Under the pieces are notes generated by a model. That model worked only from the letters and a program-made list of their open reading frames with translations, did no database searches and was not told where the DNA came from. Shown here one piece after another: positions 11,930-24,002 of a DNA stretch of 64,000 nt (within the stretch, counting starts at the first letter, position 1; the number at the start of each line of letters is the position of its first letter). The translations under genes and the position numbers were made by a program. This stretch comes from Impatiens glandulifera (Eukaryota; Streptophyta; Magnoliopsida; Ericales; Balsaminaceae). Location: NCBI RefSeq assembly GCF_907164915.1, contig NC_061863.1, positions 10,293,882 to 10,357,881 on the forward strand, written 5' to 3'.

Positions 11930-11935
<6 letters not shown>

Positions 11936-12892
11936 TAAATTGATTGTTTTTTTATTATTGTAAAAATATGATCAATTTCTTTTAATAAATATGATATTTA
12001 GTTTTAATAAAAATGATATTTAGAAATTTTAAGTAAAAAAGTATTTAAAAATTTAAATAACTGGAATATGGTTTAAAGATAATTTTTTTTTATAATTTAT
12101 TATAATATTCTTTACAAAATAAATATAATATTTTAATATGAACCCGTGCAAAGCAGAAGCTTCAACCTAATTTATATGATATTTAGGGATAATTAACACG
12201 TTTGAAGTCTCTTTAAAACACCATTATAAACCCTTAACCTATTTAATTTTTTAGTTTTTTATATTGAATTTCTAAATTTATTTTGTATTTTCATTCAATA
12301 TTAAATTTAATATTATTTTTTGAAATTTTAATTTAATTAAAATATAATAATTATATATTTAATAATAATAAACTAATATTTTAGGATAAAAATAAATATC
12401 TATAATAACATTCTAAATTAATATAATCAATATTTAGTCATTTAATTTTGTTAAGGATAACTAGTTAACCTATTACCATTTTAAATTTTATAATTTTACA
12501 AGCTTATAAATTATTTCAATTTTACTTAAATAAATTGAATTTTTATTACAAATTAAACAACAATTATTATTTATCTACATAAATAATTTATTGTATGATT
12601 TTTGTAGTCATATATTTATTACTATTATTTAAATTAGCTTTATTTAAAGTCTATTATATATTATATATACAGGCACACTAAATTGATTGTTTTTCTTTTA
12701 TCTTTTTCTTTTGAATATTGTAAGAATATGAAGTACTTTTAAGAAAAAATTATATTTAGAGATTTAAAAGTATAAATATATTAAAATTTTTAGTAACTTG
12801 AATATGGTTTAATGATAAATTTTTATTTGAATTTTCATCGTATTAAACAATTAAATAATGGTACTTTCTTTAAGAAGTTTTCTTAATCTTCC

Positions 12893-13600
12893 TTTACTAT
12901 AAAAGAAAAACACGTATAGTAAAACTCAAAATATTTATACATTTGTTTAGCGATGAATTCAAAGACTTTGATAATTGTAATAATAGCCTTTTCAGAGTGA
13001 TTTTACCTTCACCTTCACTCAAGTTCGGGCAAGCTTTCCCCTTTTCACCACACAACCCTTCGCCGTCATCACCCAATCCTCCATCGCCACCGTCACCGCC
13101 ACCGTCACCCAAAATAATATTACGATATTATCCATCGCCGCCACCACCGCCATCGCCCAAAACTAAAGGGCCATTATTACCATATCCTCAATCGCCACCA
13201 TCATCCAATCCTATATCATCATTATTACCCACCATGTCATCACCTTATTGCGTGTACGCAATAACCCGCTTAGGTTATTGTTGTAGGGTGGAAATAGTCG
13301 ATGGAATATTCAAGGGAACACCTGTCAGTGTATTTTTTTATGATGCTATCACTTATTTCAATAACGTATGCTACCCAAACCGCATTCCACCTTTTGTCCT
13401 CCAACAACTTCCCAATTTTCTCCGCAGCAATACACGTGCACCTACGGTCTTATGACTTTGAAGCCAACAATGTATTAAATTCAATTTGGGACGTTGTTTC
13501 GTGTTCTAGTTTTGTATCAATTGGAGGAGGATGCGAAGTAGTACATTGTTTCTTATTTCCATTATATTGATACAAATAAAACAAGCTAATAAAATATTAA
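12893..13600 (+). pseudogene. Prolamin-like (ECA1-type) secreted protein, copy 1, decayed
   Basis: The copy aligns over its full length with those at 24003 and 58876. It has a TATA-like ACTATAAAAG at 12896, an ATG at 12952 and a 3' region with AATAAA near 13590. The signal-peptide frame runs only 15 codons before a TGA at 12997, where a 2-bp insertion relative to copy 2 shifts the frame. The remaining frame continues to 13455. The middle has expanded into a proline/serine-rich run (about 13060-13230). The Cys-Cys pair of the family reads Phe-Phe, and the last conserved cysteine reads Arg. With loss of the signal frame and three conserved cysteines, it is very probably non-functional. Confidence 0.75.
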
Positions 13601-13619
13601 ACTTGTAAAACTTCAATTG

Positions 13620-13719
13620 ATAAAGATTATTTGTTAAATTAATTTTATTAAACCGAGTAAATAGTTAAGATTAAAATAGAGAGATAAATACTCTAATGTA
13701 ATTTTTTGAAAAGAACGAC

Positions 13720-13797
<78 letters not shown>

Positions 13798-14150
13798 TGG
13801 AGACAATCAAAACTAAAATAAAATAAAAAGTTGTAAAGAAGATTTCAAATTAAATAAATATGAAAATTCAATTAAAAACTAATAAAATTATGTAAACAAA
13901 CAATGATAGATCTTGACAAGTTGTCATATTATATAAAGAATATTAAAGAGCTTGTCATATATAATGGGTATGATAAAAAATAATCTAACAAAAAATAAAA
14001 ATAATAAAAATATTTAAAGAAGATTGCAAAATAATTAAATATGAAATAACAATTCATATAAAATAAATTAAGCACATATCTTGTAATGAAGAAATCTAAT
14101 ATGGTAAAGTGTTGATTATATTGTTTTTTAGAAGGTAATTCAGATTTTTT
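13620..14150. repeat. Duplicated AT-rich segment, partner of 51380-51830
   Basis: Collinear phrases such as CATATTATATAAAGAATATTAA and AATAACAATTCATATAAAATAAA recur in both places. No gene. The minus-strand frame 13929-14153 is low-complexity Phe/Tyr-rich translation of AT-rich DNA. Confidence 0.6.
13722..13795. repeat. (AT)n microsatellite
   Basis: About 37 uninterrupted AT units. The flanking sequence (13640-14110) is duplicated at 51380-51830, where the tract is much shorter. Confidence 0.95.
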
Positions 14151-15060
14151 CACTCAATTTGTAGGAATTTTAATAATTTCTATTAATATATAGTATTCAT
14201 TATATATATTTTACAATAAATATATTTAAATATATATATTTTTTTAATTTAAATATTTATTATTATTTTATTCTTCAACTTTGTAAAATTATTTTTATTT
14301 AATTATATGTTTAAAAAAAATATAATAGTGATTTTCAACAAACAAAAATACTAATTATTATTATTATTTTATAATAATAAAATTATAATTTATATAAAAA
14401 AAATTATAACTTATATATTAATGTATAAAATTATATATATTCATACACAAAATTATAAATATTATTAATAAAATTGAGTAGGTTAGTGATTAAAATTTTA
14501 ATTGCATATAATAAGGAATATTCGGGGATTTCGATTAGAGTGAACTTAAAATTTTAAGGGAAAAAATATTTTAAGAATTTGACTCAAATTGTACTACTAT
14601 TTATCTAACCATAATATTAAAAATAAAAATAAAATAAAAATTTATTCATCCTTGAAAAATATTCACCTCTATCTTTAAAAATAGTATATATGCATCACGA
14701 CTACAATTTAATGTGTGTACTTTAAGTAACATTATTTATACACATAAATTCTCATCTCCTTAAAAACACATATCTAACTAATTGTTTTGTAAATAAAGAA
14801 GACCACAATTTGCTTTTACAATTTGAGGTGAAAAATAAAAAATTAGGTAATTAATACATATCACATAAAAGCAAGAAAATATACCTAATGTATGTCAAAG
14901 AAAATAATAGAAGACTACCTATTAATTTTTTCTTCCTATATACTCCGATTGAGTGTGTTGCACGACAACTCATTTATTGAATAATTTGCTTCATACCAAT
15001 TATTTATTGTTTTAGGGAAACATCCTTATTAAAGATTATTCGGTTGTGTTCGGTAGGAAT
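14150..15060. other. AT-rich DNA with no recognised feature
   Basis: I find no reading frame of interest, no tRNA-like structure and no clear repeat ends in this stretch. Confidence 0.5.
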
Positions 15061-15930
15061 TACTACACTGTTAGAATAATATAATTATTCTAATAAGAAA
15101 ATTATAAGGTGTTTGATTGAATTGGTTTTATATGTATAATCTTATTCCTTAAAAGAAGTAATACCCTACCCTAGTTATAAGAAGGTATTAATTTTAATTT
15201 ATTTTTAATATTTTTTAATTCTAATTTTTTAATATTAACATTAATTTTTTTTTCTTTAAAGTTTAATTATTAAGCTTTTATTATTTTTAATTTTAGTTTA
15301 TATTACTTTTCTTTAAATAAACTTATTTTATAAATTTTAATATTTAAAATTTTAAATAATTTTAAACTTTATTTATTTTTATAAAAAAGTTAACGTTTAT
15401 TTTATAATTAGTGGTATAAAAATAATAATAATATTATTATTAATTATAATTATTTTCTGTTAATGTTAGTTCAATAATTTTAAAAAATATATATTATTAT
15501 TCATATTTTAAACAAAATTATGAAATAATACTAAATATTTATTTTTATATATTATTATTAATTTAAAATAATAACGCAATTATATTATTTATTTATTTTA
15601 TATAATATTAATAATATTTAAAGTAATTAAAATAAATTTTAAGTAACATTAAAATATCAATAAAGTTAATTAAAAATAATATTAAAAAAATAATTAACAA
15701 AGATAAAAAAAATCAAAAAAATTATTTTATTCTTATACTTAAATTTTATATTATCCACCAAACAAAAAATTATAAATCTATACAATTTATATAATGTCTT
15801 ATACTTCCAACCAAACAATAATAGTATATATAAATTATACTCTTTTATACATCCTTACAATTTATACCTCCTTATTATTTATACTCAATATAACCTCATA
15901 TCAAATGCAGCCCTAGGTAGAATATACAAA
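15060..15930. repeat. AT-rich MITE-like repeat, related to 9456-10190
   Basis: The left edge GGTGTTTGATTGAATTGG is roughly the inverse of the right edge CTCATATCAAATGCAGCCC. Between them are TTATACC/GGTATAA phrases shared with the other copy. This is consistent with a non-autonomous DNA element with degenerate inverted ends. No target duplication could be confirmed. Confidence 0.4.
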
Positions 15931-16410
15931 CTTTCATCGCAAATATCATTTTGTAGCCATCTAATATATATACAGTGTTACAAAATAACTGCAAACAATT
16001 AATAAATTATGAATTCTTTTTATAACAAGTATTGAATTATTATATATAATGTAGAAATGAGATAATCTTAGTTAAGAAAAAATTAAATTAAATGAATTGC
16101 AAAATTGGATAAGAACTTCAATTTTAATTTTCTGAAAATTTTAAAACTTGATTTGAGAATTATTTCAGTTGAAACTTAATAGAACGAGATGATATATATT
16201 AATTTACCAAAGTTGGTTATTGTTTCATGGTGTCCACTAGGTTTGTAATTATTTCACATTTATTCTATGAATATTTTGTGATGTACCAATAGTTTATTAG
16301 GGTTAAATTACTTTTTTCCATGATCTGTCATCCTCCTTTATAATCAAACCAAGCTCATCATGAATTTCAAAATATGAGGAAATCAAACTTTCAAAATGTT
16401 TAGAATGGAC
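15930..16410. other. Unassigned DNA before the CACTA remnant
   Basis: Nothing recognised. The less AT-rich stretch near 16300-16400 (starting GGGTTAAATTACTTTTTTCC) looks like repeat DNA but I cannot name it. Confidence 0.35.
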
Positions 16411-16459
16411 ACTAACGTTAATCTCAGTGGAAAATATTCTATTAGAAATGGTCTGTGCC

Positions 16460-16920
16460 ATCGCTAAAAGTCTAAATGTCGACGTTAATAATTATTAGCG
16501 TAGGTGAAAAAAACCGTTGGCCGTCGTCGCTAAAGAGTTGATCGTTAAAAGATAATGATGTCTAACCACGGCGATATTCCCCTAACTGACATTGATAATC
16601 CTTTCTAATTCCATTATTAATGTCAGCGTTAGGAGAGAGCCGACATGAATATCGTTCTTTATCAATGTCAACTCTTCCCTAACACCGACGTTAACATCAT
16701 TCTTTATCAACGTTGACTCTCCCCTAACGCCAACGTTAATATCATTCTTTATCAACGTTGACTCTCCCCTAACGCCAACATTGATAATGTTTGCTCTCGG
16801 TTTTTTGAAAAAAATTTGGTTCTCAAATTAATGTCGGCTTTCACCTAACAACGACGTTAATATTATTCTTTATCAATGTCGGTGCTCCTTAACGTCGACG
16901 TTGATAATCCTTGCTCTTGG
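16460..16920. repeat. Subterminal repeats of the CACTA element, including a 45-bp tandem array
   Basis: Units containing TTCTTTATCAACGTTGACTC and CTAACGCCAACGTTAAT repeat with a 45-bp period at 16653, 16698 and 16743. Looser copies surround them in both orientations. Short subterminal repeats of this kind are a hallmark of CACTA elements, where the second element protein binds. Confidence 0.65.
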
Positions 16921-17121
16921 GTTTTTGGAATTTTCTTTTTAATTTTATTAAAATTGTTTCAAATGTTGTTGTACTACTATTAGCAAAAAAAAGACCATTC
17001 ATAAATAAAAATCTATTCCAAATTTAAATAAAAATCTCAAATCGTATTAGTACAAAAATCTCAAATCGTATGTTAATCACTACTTATCGGGCGAGGAGGG
17101 GGATCCTAGACATAAACATCT

Positions 17122-18583
17122 TTATAGCCTCTTGTTGTGCAAAAACCATTGCGCGCATCTCTTCCATTTCACGTGTCTGTTGTGCGCGCATATCCTCAAT
17201 TTGTCGTGTTGTTGTGCGCACATCTCCTCCATCTCCACGATCAACGCTTTCGTCTGTTGACGTTGTGACACACGTGAGTTGTTGGCGCTCGAGGAATAAC
17301 TTCCCCGTTGATCGGCTCTAAATTGCGTTGGACGTATTCCCGATCCCATCTCGGTCACCCTCCCATGTCCCTGTGGTCCCAAAACAACCTCATACACTTG
17401 AAACAACGACATTTCAAGGTTTTCTTCTAGCCGCTTGCGCATCACAGTCTGCAGTTATTTACATTATTTTTAATAATTTTAAACTTAATTAAACAAGCAA
17501 ACTATAACAATGGAAAGAATTACAACTTATGACGCCCTACTAAACTTGCGAAGAAGGCATGGGAGTCGGATCCTCGACGGTCGTTCTCCTAGTGTGCGTT
17601 TATAGAAAGAAGTATGCATAACTAGGGGTGTCCAATCTCCCTCTCCTGAACAAATAACATACATATCATTTATTAGATATTATAAAAATTTAATACTCTT
17701 ACTAAAACTTGCCATATGTTGCTCCACTTGCGAAAATGGTCTGATGTCGGTGTGGTGGGGGTATACCAATTTCGATATGTTTCGGCGTTGATCGTACTTT
17801 TTTATGCAATTATAAGATAGTTATAGTTGTTAGTTAATAGTCGATTAAACATATAGTGAATTATAAATGATTATTATACCTTAAATTCAGTTGTGAAGTA
17901 GTGATGGTTAATGAGGTAATTCTAATCTTTGAAGTCAAATTCAGGAGGAGAATTTAGTCTAATTCTCTTTTCGTCATCATTATGTTGTTGGATGTGTCCT
18001 AAAAAATAACAACATATTTTAGGTGAAAACTTCAAATTATAAGATAACACGTTAAAAAATATCAAACTCACGGAGATGGACTACCATATATGGTTTACCT
18101 ACGAATGAGACAGACCAGACCAATTTTTTAGATGATGTGACACCACCTCGGATTTTTGGACAATGTTTCCAATATGCTGAGACCAGTAACATGTGTTATC
18201 ACACGTGGACTTTCCATCCATTTCCCTGAACTCCAACCTCATCTTCTCTCCAATTTCCATTTTTCCGAGAACCGTATTTTTGTTCTTCCCTCGTCTCCTC
18301 CTCGATGAAGATCCTACAAAATAATAGTGAAACGATATTTGTTAAAATTTATATAATCATTTAAATATCACGTTAACTAACAACAGTCTCGGGAATGGGA
18401 GAATCCCCCACTAGGGTGATAGACTCCTCGGGAATGTTAGAAACTAGATCATCTAGTCTCTCAATATCATGAAGTGATCCCATAAATTCCATAGGATCAT
18501 CGGACTCTAGAACATTTGTACGAGCTCGAAGCTTGTCCAAATGTTTCTATAGTGCTCATTTGGTAGCCTGTTTAGGTGCCATG
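17122..18583 (-). pseudogene. CACTA second-protein gene (Transposase_24-like), broken
   Basis: The N-terminal part at 18583-18380 reads MAPKQATK, then two stops, then a segment with ESDDPMEFMGSLHDIERLDD. A basic/acidic part lies near 18315-18180. The last exon, 17445-17122, begins MRKRLEENLEMSLFQVYE and continues into a glutamine/serine stretch and a helix (IVEMEEMCAQQ). This order fits the plant Ptta/En/Spm family. Introns are likely between the pieces. Stops in the first exon make it a pseudogene. Confidence 0.6.
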
Positions 18584-18819
18584 ATATATGCAAAAATTAA
18601 ATAAAGTTAAAATTTTAAAGAAGTCATCATATTTGACACACACAAATAAAACATGTTTAAGTGTTCGAATAACGGGGATTTATCTTTGTGACAATTTCCC
18701 ATCCATGTCTAGATGCCATGATATCTAGTCTTCTTGACTTTCCATTACAAACGGATCATGACTCTGAGTTCTTAATGTTCTATTCACATTAATACTTACA
18801 AACCCATATTTATCTATTT

Positions 18820-19155
18820 TTATACCAAGGTCTTTGGAATGACATTAAACCATCTACACTTGAAAAGAATTACTCGATTACCATCAAAATACTGAACTTC
18901 TATGATATATGTGAGTACTGCGTAGTAATTTATTGTTTTGGCCCGATTGTTGCCAATTACACGGACTCCACTATTTTGCGTGGTTAACCATTCGTTATAT
19001 TTCTTAGCATAAATTTTCGGGCCACTCCCAAAAATCTTTAAACTCAAAGTTTGATGTGATTCATCATTCAATTTCCCCACTTTCGTCTTGAAAAAACTTA
19101 TGTAAAATTTATTGCGATCAAGATTAGAAAGATTGAGTCGCCCTATATCAGTCAA
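18820..19155 (-). pseudogene. CACTA transposase, DUF4216-like part
   Basis: 112 codons with YYAVLTYIIEVQYFDGNRVI and FKCRWFNV near the C-terminal end. This is the conserved strand-rich signature of the DUF4216 domain at the end of plant CACTA transposases. The upstream part of the transposase is in other frames, so this is one piece of a broken gene. Confidence 0.7.
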
Positions 19156-19231
19156 CTCTTGCGTGAATTCTATACATATAATGTAATTTAATTGTACTTA
19201 GTTAATTAAAAAATTCATACTTAATCACTAA

Positions 19232-19860
19232 TCAACTTATGAACTCATATTTGTAATATTGTTCGACTTCCATACAATTTCTCAAAATGTATAAGTGAGC
19301 ACTCTCCCGATCACCCGGTTCGTATGTATAAAGTGTTGCAATCGATAATTCTTCCATTGACAAGAATATAGATAGTGTTAAAGTTGGTTGTATTGATATC
19401 TCCATTGACTCACATAAACTCATACACATAAGGTAACTCCACTAATTGACGCTTCATGAAAGTTTTTGTTTCAAATAAACTTTGTAAGGTACACATATAT
19501 TGTTCAATTGAATACATCCATCGATATTTAACATGCTCCATAACAGAGTCTCAAAAAGTAAGTGTACAAGTAAAGTACCATTATATCAAAAAATGAAGGT
19601 GGAAATATATTTTCCAATTTACAAAGTGTCAAAACAATGTCATCTTGCAACTCTTGCAATTAATCTCGATTTAAGGATTTTTGACACAACAATCGGAAGA
19701 ACCTAGACAAGTGCACTAGAGTTTCGTACACATCATCCAGAAGTAAAGCATGTGTGGAAAGTGGAATCAAATATTGTAATAGGATGTGACAATTGTGACA
19801 CAACAATCCAGAAATTTTCTTATCAATTACGCTTACACACTCTCCAATATTGGAGCAGAA
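19232..19860 (-). pseudogene. CACTA transposase, DUF4218-like part, frameshifted
   Basis: Short minus-strand frames read, in order, a stretch like LLDDVYETLVHLSRFFRLL (about 19760-19690), one like FPPSFFDIMVLYLYT (about 19605-19565), one like RWMYSIEQYMCTLQ (about 19530-19490) and HLYILRNCMEVEQYYKYEF (19290-19235). These match the conserved run of the TNP2-type transposase C-terminus, but frames change between them. It is clearly decayed. Confidence 0.6.
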
Positions 19861-20149
19861 CCTTTCTGTTATTTTTATATTTTTAAGAATTATACATAAT
19901 CGTTTCTTTTGATCCTAGGAAAGTGAGTATGTGGCTGTTATACATTGAAAAACATCGTTGACCTCACGGGATGCAATAATGTTTTATGTTCAATAATTTC
20001 AAATCTTTATGAACTTTGAGTCCATCCTTCGTTTTTTCATTAAAATCCATAATATTACCCACCAACCCATGTAATTCTTAATAAGTATTACATTCAAATT
20101 ATGTCTCACTAACAACTTTTCCAGTAGTTAATCTTAAAAACAATTATGA

Positions 20150-21277
20150 CAATATTATTTATATAACTAATTTTAGGTTTAATAATATATATGTATATAT
20201 ATATCTTGGATCTTATTAATTTTTTTACTGTTGGTTCAAAAATTTAACATAAGTTAAATATGTATTATCTTATAAACACTAAGTCTACAGAGGGAGTAAG
20301 TATTATATTATTCACACTAATATGGACATTGAATCCTAATATATTTATTGTAAAAAAATTTAGTTAAAATGAAACGTTCTTCAAATTATACATTTCATAT
20401 TATAATTCAATTTTTAAAATAAATGTGACAATTTTTAACTTTTTTTAGATTTAAAAATATATATCCTAATTTTCGTTAAAATAGATTTATTAAATTAGAC
20501 TAAAGTTAAAAATTAATAAGGATGTGTATTATATCTTATCAACACTAAGAGTTTAAAGTGCATATATAATATAATATCTTTTTAACAATATTAGATTTTT
20601 AAATGTTTAAGTTGTGAAAGATTTTTTAGCTAACATCAAACCTTATTGAAATTACAAATTTTATATTAAAAGATGTATATATGAAGATTGATGTAATGGG
20701 AGTATAAAAGGTTTAAAACAAATTATAAGATGTGTTATTAATAATAATATAAAAGGATAATTAGTAGTAAAATTAGGGTGAAAAAAAATTCTTATATTAT
20801 AAGTATATCGAAAATATTGTACCGAAATATATCAAAAATATCGAATGTTAAATTATACCGAAAAAATGTAAGATATGAAATAGTATTTATACATTAAAAA
20901 TAAATAAATAAATTTAATATTAATTTAATTATATAAACATAAATTTTAAAAATTAAATTAAAATATAATTATATTTTAATATTATTTAATAAATGTCATC
21001 TCTAAACGATAAGATTGAAAAAAAAAATCCAACTAAACTTTTAATCTATCAGAATGGTGGAAATGGGTGAAACTACATACCAAATCTTTTCAATTATTTT
21101 GAAAGATATTTTGTAATCTCATCCTCAACTGTTATCAGGGAGTTTGTTGGAGTTTGTTTTTAACTTGGGTAAAAGGATAGTTCATATTTGTATGAGCAAT
21201 TTGAATTTTAAAATGTTGAAAGTATTAATGTGCACAAATTAATTGGATAAAAGAAGATGATTTCAACTTAGAAAAAT

Positions 21278-21375
<98 letters not shown>

Positions 21376-21620
21376 TAAATTATTCAATAAAAATAAACAA
21401 ATTAAAAAACTGAATTTTTTTTATTAATTAAGTATAAATGAACTAATATTTATAATTATTATCTAACATGAATGATATTAACAATTTATGGAAACAAAAT
21501 TACAAATACGATTGAATACCGTTCAAAATATCTATCGTATTCAAAATTATACTTATGTTTATTCTTGATATTTTCAATTTTGTAACTAAATTTAAGTTTT
21601 AATATTTGTTAGTTTTTTTT
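20150..21620. other. AT-rich DNA with a dispersed repeat
   Basis: The segment 20280-20700 is a diverged copy of 6716-7050. Near 20800-20900 and 21750-21870, short phrases with TACCGAAA repeat. No gene is visible. Confidence 0.4.
21280..21371. repeat. (AT)n microsatellite
   Basis: About 45 uninterrupted AT units, one of the longest tracts in the window. Confidence 0.95.
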
Positions 21621-22263
21621 TTAAAATATTGGATTTAAAAAAAAATTATTTTATGATAAATATCTTTAATTTTAATTTTGTGTAACGTTTATATATTAAT
21701 TATATTAATTTTTTTTTAAGTTATTATGTTTTTTATGTATAAAAGTTATAATACTTATATCGTATCGAATTTAAGGTATACTAAAATATGTATACCGAAA
21801 TTAAGGTAAGGTAAATGTATGGATTTTTTTATACCGAAACTTTTGATAAATATTAATGAAAATATTAAGTATACCGTAACTACCTATCCTTAAGTACAAT
21901 ATTAATTTTATCTACTTTTGTTTTCTTTACCTAATATATTATATTTTATTAATATAATTACTAAAAATAAGTAAATATTTAGAATTATATTTTTTAAAGG
22001 AAAGACTTAAAATAATTGTATGAAAAAAAGGAAGAAGAGATTTAGTTGAGATTGATCAAAAATGAAAAAACAAAATGATTAAACTTACAATAAAAAATAA
22101 ATGAATGAATAAATAAAATGTGAAATTGGAGAATTGTTTTTTTTTGTTAGTTTAATATTTATGTATTAATAGTATAGTAAATATATTATACTTAATTATA
22201 AATATTTAGATAATTTTATTAATACAAACGGTGTGAGATATAAATAATTTTTTAACATTTAAA

Positions 22264-22266
<3 letters not shown>

Positions 22267-22310
<44 letters not shown>
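22267..22310. repeat. (AT)n microsatellite
   Basis: About 22 AT units, at the place equivalent to the 10547 tract in the paralogous block. Confidence 0.9.
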
Positions 22311-22311
<1 letters not shown>

Positions 22312-22555
22312 ATTTTGTTTGTTAACTTTATTAATATATTTGTGATTTATATAATTAAATACATAATTTGAATTTCTTTAGTTTTTATAGATAATTTAAT
22401 TTATATATTCACCCTTGGTCATATTTTATACTTATTTTTTAAAATTTTGAATTTTTATAATAGTATTTTTTTTCAAAATAAATATAATATAACATTTTAA
22501 TATGGACCCGTGCAAAACAGGAGCCCGTCCTAATTGATATTAAATTTAGGACAAA

Positions 22556-23015
22556 TTTTCTGAAAGAATAAAAAAAATCAAGGAGATAACACTACTCAAA
22601 TCTAAAAAAATCATATTAACAAACGTATTCAAATGTGGCTTTAAAGCAATTGTCTACAACATATGGCATGAGTGAAACGCAAGAGTTTATGGCAGAACCC
22701 GCAGGAGCGTTGAAGAGCTATGGAGAAAAATTGTCTCGAATTGTGACGCCTTCGCGGGAACATGGATGAGAATTTCAAGCACGAAGCATAACTGGAATAT
22801 ATGTAGAATGGAATCTACCTTTTACAGAAATCACTATAATTGAATGTATTGTAATGAGATAATATGTTTACACTTTTAGCTTTTTAGAGTTTATTCAAAT
22901 ACGAACTCAAAATCGTTCTACACCTGTCTAGAATGATTCCGTAAAACTCGTGGATTTTTTCCCTTTTTGGGAATTTTTAATAAAATGTCGATAAACCGTT
23001 TTTCTAAAAAAACAA
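22556..23015 (+). mobile_element. 3' fragment of a LINE retrotransposon
   Basis: Near 22640-22830 the plus strand reads IVYNIWHE, a stop, NARVYGRTRRSVEELWRKIV. This is the conserved tail of plant LINE reverse transcriptase proteins, with the family's IWRERNAR core. An untranslated tail follows, ending in an A-rich run at about 23005-23015. The flanks AAATTTAGGACAA (22544) and AAATTTAAGATAA (about 23017) look like an imperfect target duplication. Paralogous blocks at 10840 and 12175 lack this insert. Confidence 0.65.
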
Positions 23016-23935
23016 AATTTAAGATAATTGTTTCAAGACTCGTTAAAACACAATTTTATAATTTTTTTATTTTTTAGTTTTTTTATTGAACTTTGTAAAT
23101 TTATTTATTGTTCATTCAATATTAAATTTAATAATATTTTTTTAAACATTAATTTAATTATTTTGTAATAAATAATAATCATTATTATTATTATTTAATA
23201 ATAATAACCTAATATTTTAGGATAAAAATAAATATCTATAATAAAATTTAAATGAATATAATCAATATTTAGTCATTTAATTTAAATATCGTTTTGATAG
23301 TTATATAAATATGATTAGCATATATGTTTTTAAAGATAACTAGTTAAACTGTTACTGTTTCAAATTTATAATTTTAAAATTTTATAAGTTTATAAATTAT
23401 TTCAATTTTATTTAAATAAATTGAATCTATATAACAAATTAAACAACAATTATTAATTATCTACCTAAATGAATTATTGTATGACTTTTTTAGAGTCATT
23501 TAATTATTATTTAACTTAATTTTATTCTTATATATATATATTATAATAGTATCAAATTATGATATATTTTTTTTTGTAAATAATTCATACAATTAATGAT
23601 GAAATATTGATTTTACAAATTTATAAATGAATAACAATTTTAAGTAAATATTACTATATTATTTAGAATCAATTCTAAAGTCTTATATAAATACATTTTG
23701 ACACACTAAATTTATTAATTTTTCTTCTTTGTTTTTCTTTTGTGTATGGTAAGACGTTGAATTACGAAAAATGATATTTAAAGACTTAAAAGTAAAAAAT
23801 ATGTCAAAATTTTAAATAACTTGAATATGATTTAAAAATAATTTTTATTGAAATTTTCATAATCATGAACCATTAAATAATAATATTTATTAATAAAGGT
23901 TATACTTTCTTTACAAAGGTTTCTTAATCTTCCTC

Positions 23936-23946
23936 TGATATAAAGG
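23936..23946 (+). promoter_or_regulatory. TATA-like element of prolamin-like gene copy 2
   Basis: GATATAAAGG lies about 60 bp before the ATG at 24003. The surrounding CTTAATCTTCCTCT stretch is conserved before all three copies (12880, 23925 and 58795). Confidence 0.55.
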
Positions 23947-24002
23947 ACAAATATAGTCCAATAATCTCATTAAGCTTATAATATTTATACATTTGTTTAG
24001 CA

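Larger units (their letters stand above)
10190..12890. repeat. AT-rich duplicated block upstream of prolamin-like copy 1
   Basis: No gene is visible. The text at 10200-11150 resembles 21900-22560, including an (AT)n tract at the same place and the AATATGG..CCG landmark near 10805, 12135 and 22500. The part at 10840-11150 also matches 53290-53640. Part of the block is itself repeated (10800-11250 against 12120-12540). The minus-strand frame 11454-11636 has no recognisable product. Confidence 0.5.
16410..20100 (-). mobile_element. Decayed En/Spm (CACTA) DNA transposon
   Basis: On the minus strand, from right to left, there are a DUF4218-like C-terminal transposase part (about 19860-19440), a DUF4216-like part (19155-18820), and a second gene of the Ptta/En/Spm Transposase_24 type (18583 to 17122). 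The left edge may be CACTAACG at 16410, and subterminal repeats follow at 16460-16920. I could not find the right inverted terminus, so that end is open. Several in-frame stops show it is dead. Confidence 0.7.

Noticed and set aside
13301..13570. 89-aa frame overlapping the end of prolamin-like copy 1 as a separate gene
   Set aside because: It is another reading frame of the same decayed gene that runs on into its conserved 3' region.
20280..20700. Stowaway-type miniature element, suggested by GGGAGTA at both edges
   Set aside because: Both motifs point in the same direction rather than being inverted, and no TA target duplication could be shown.
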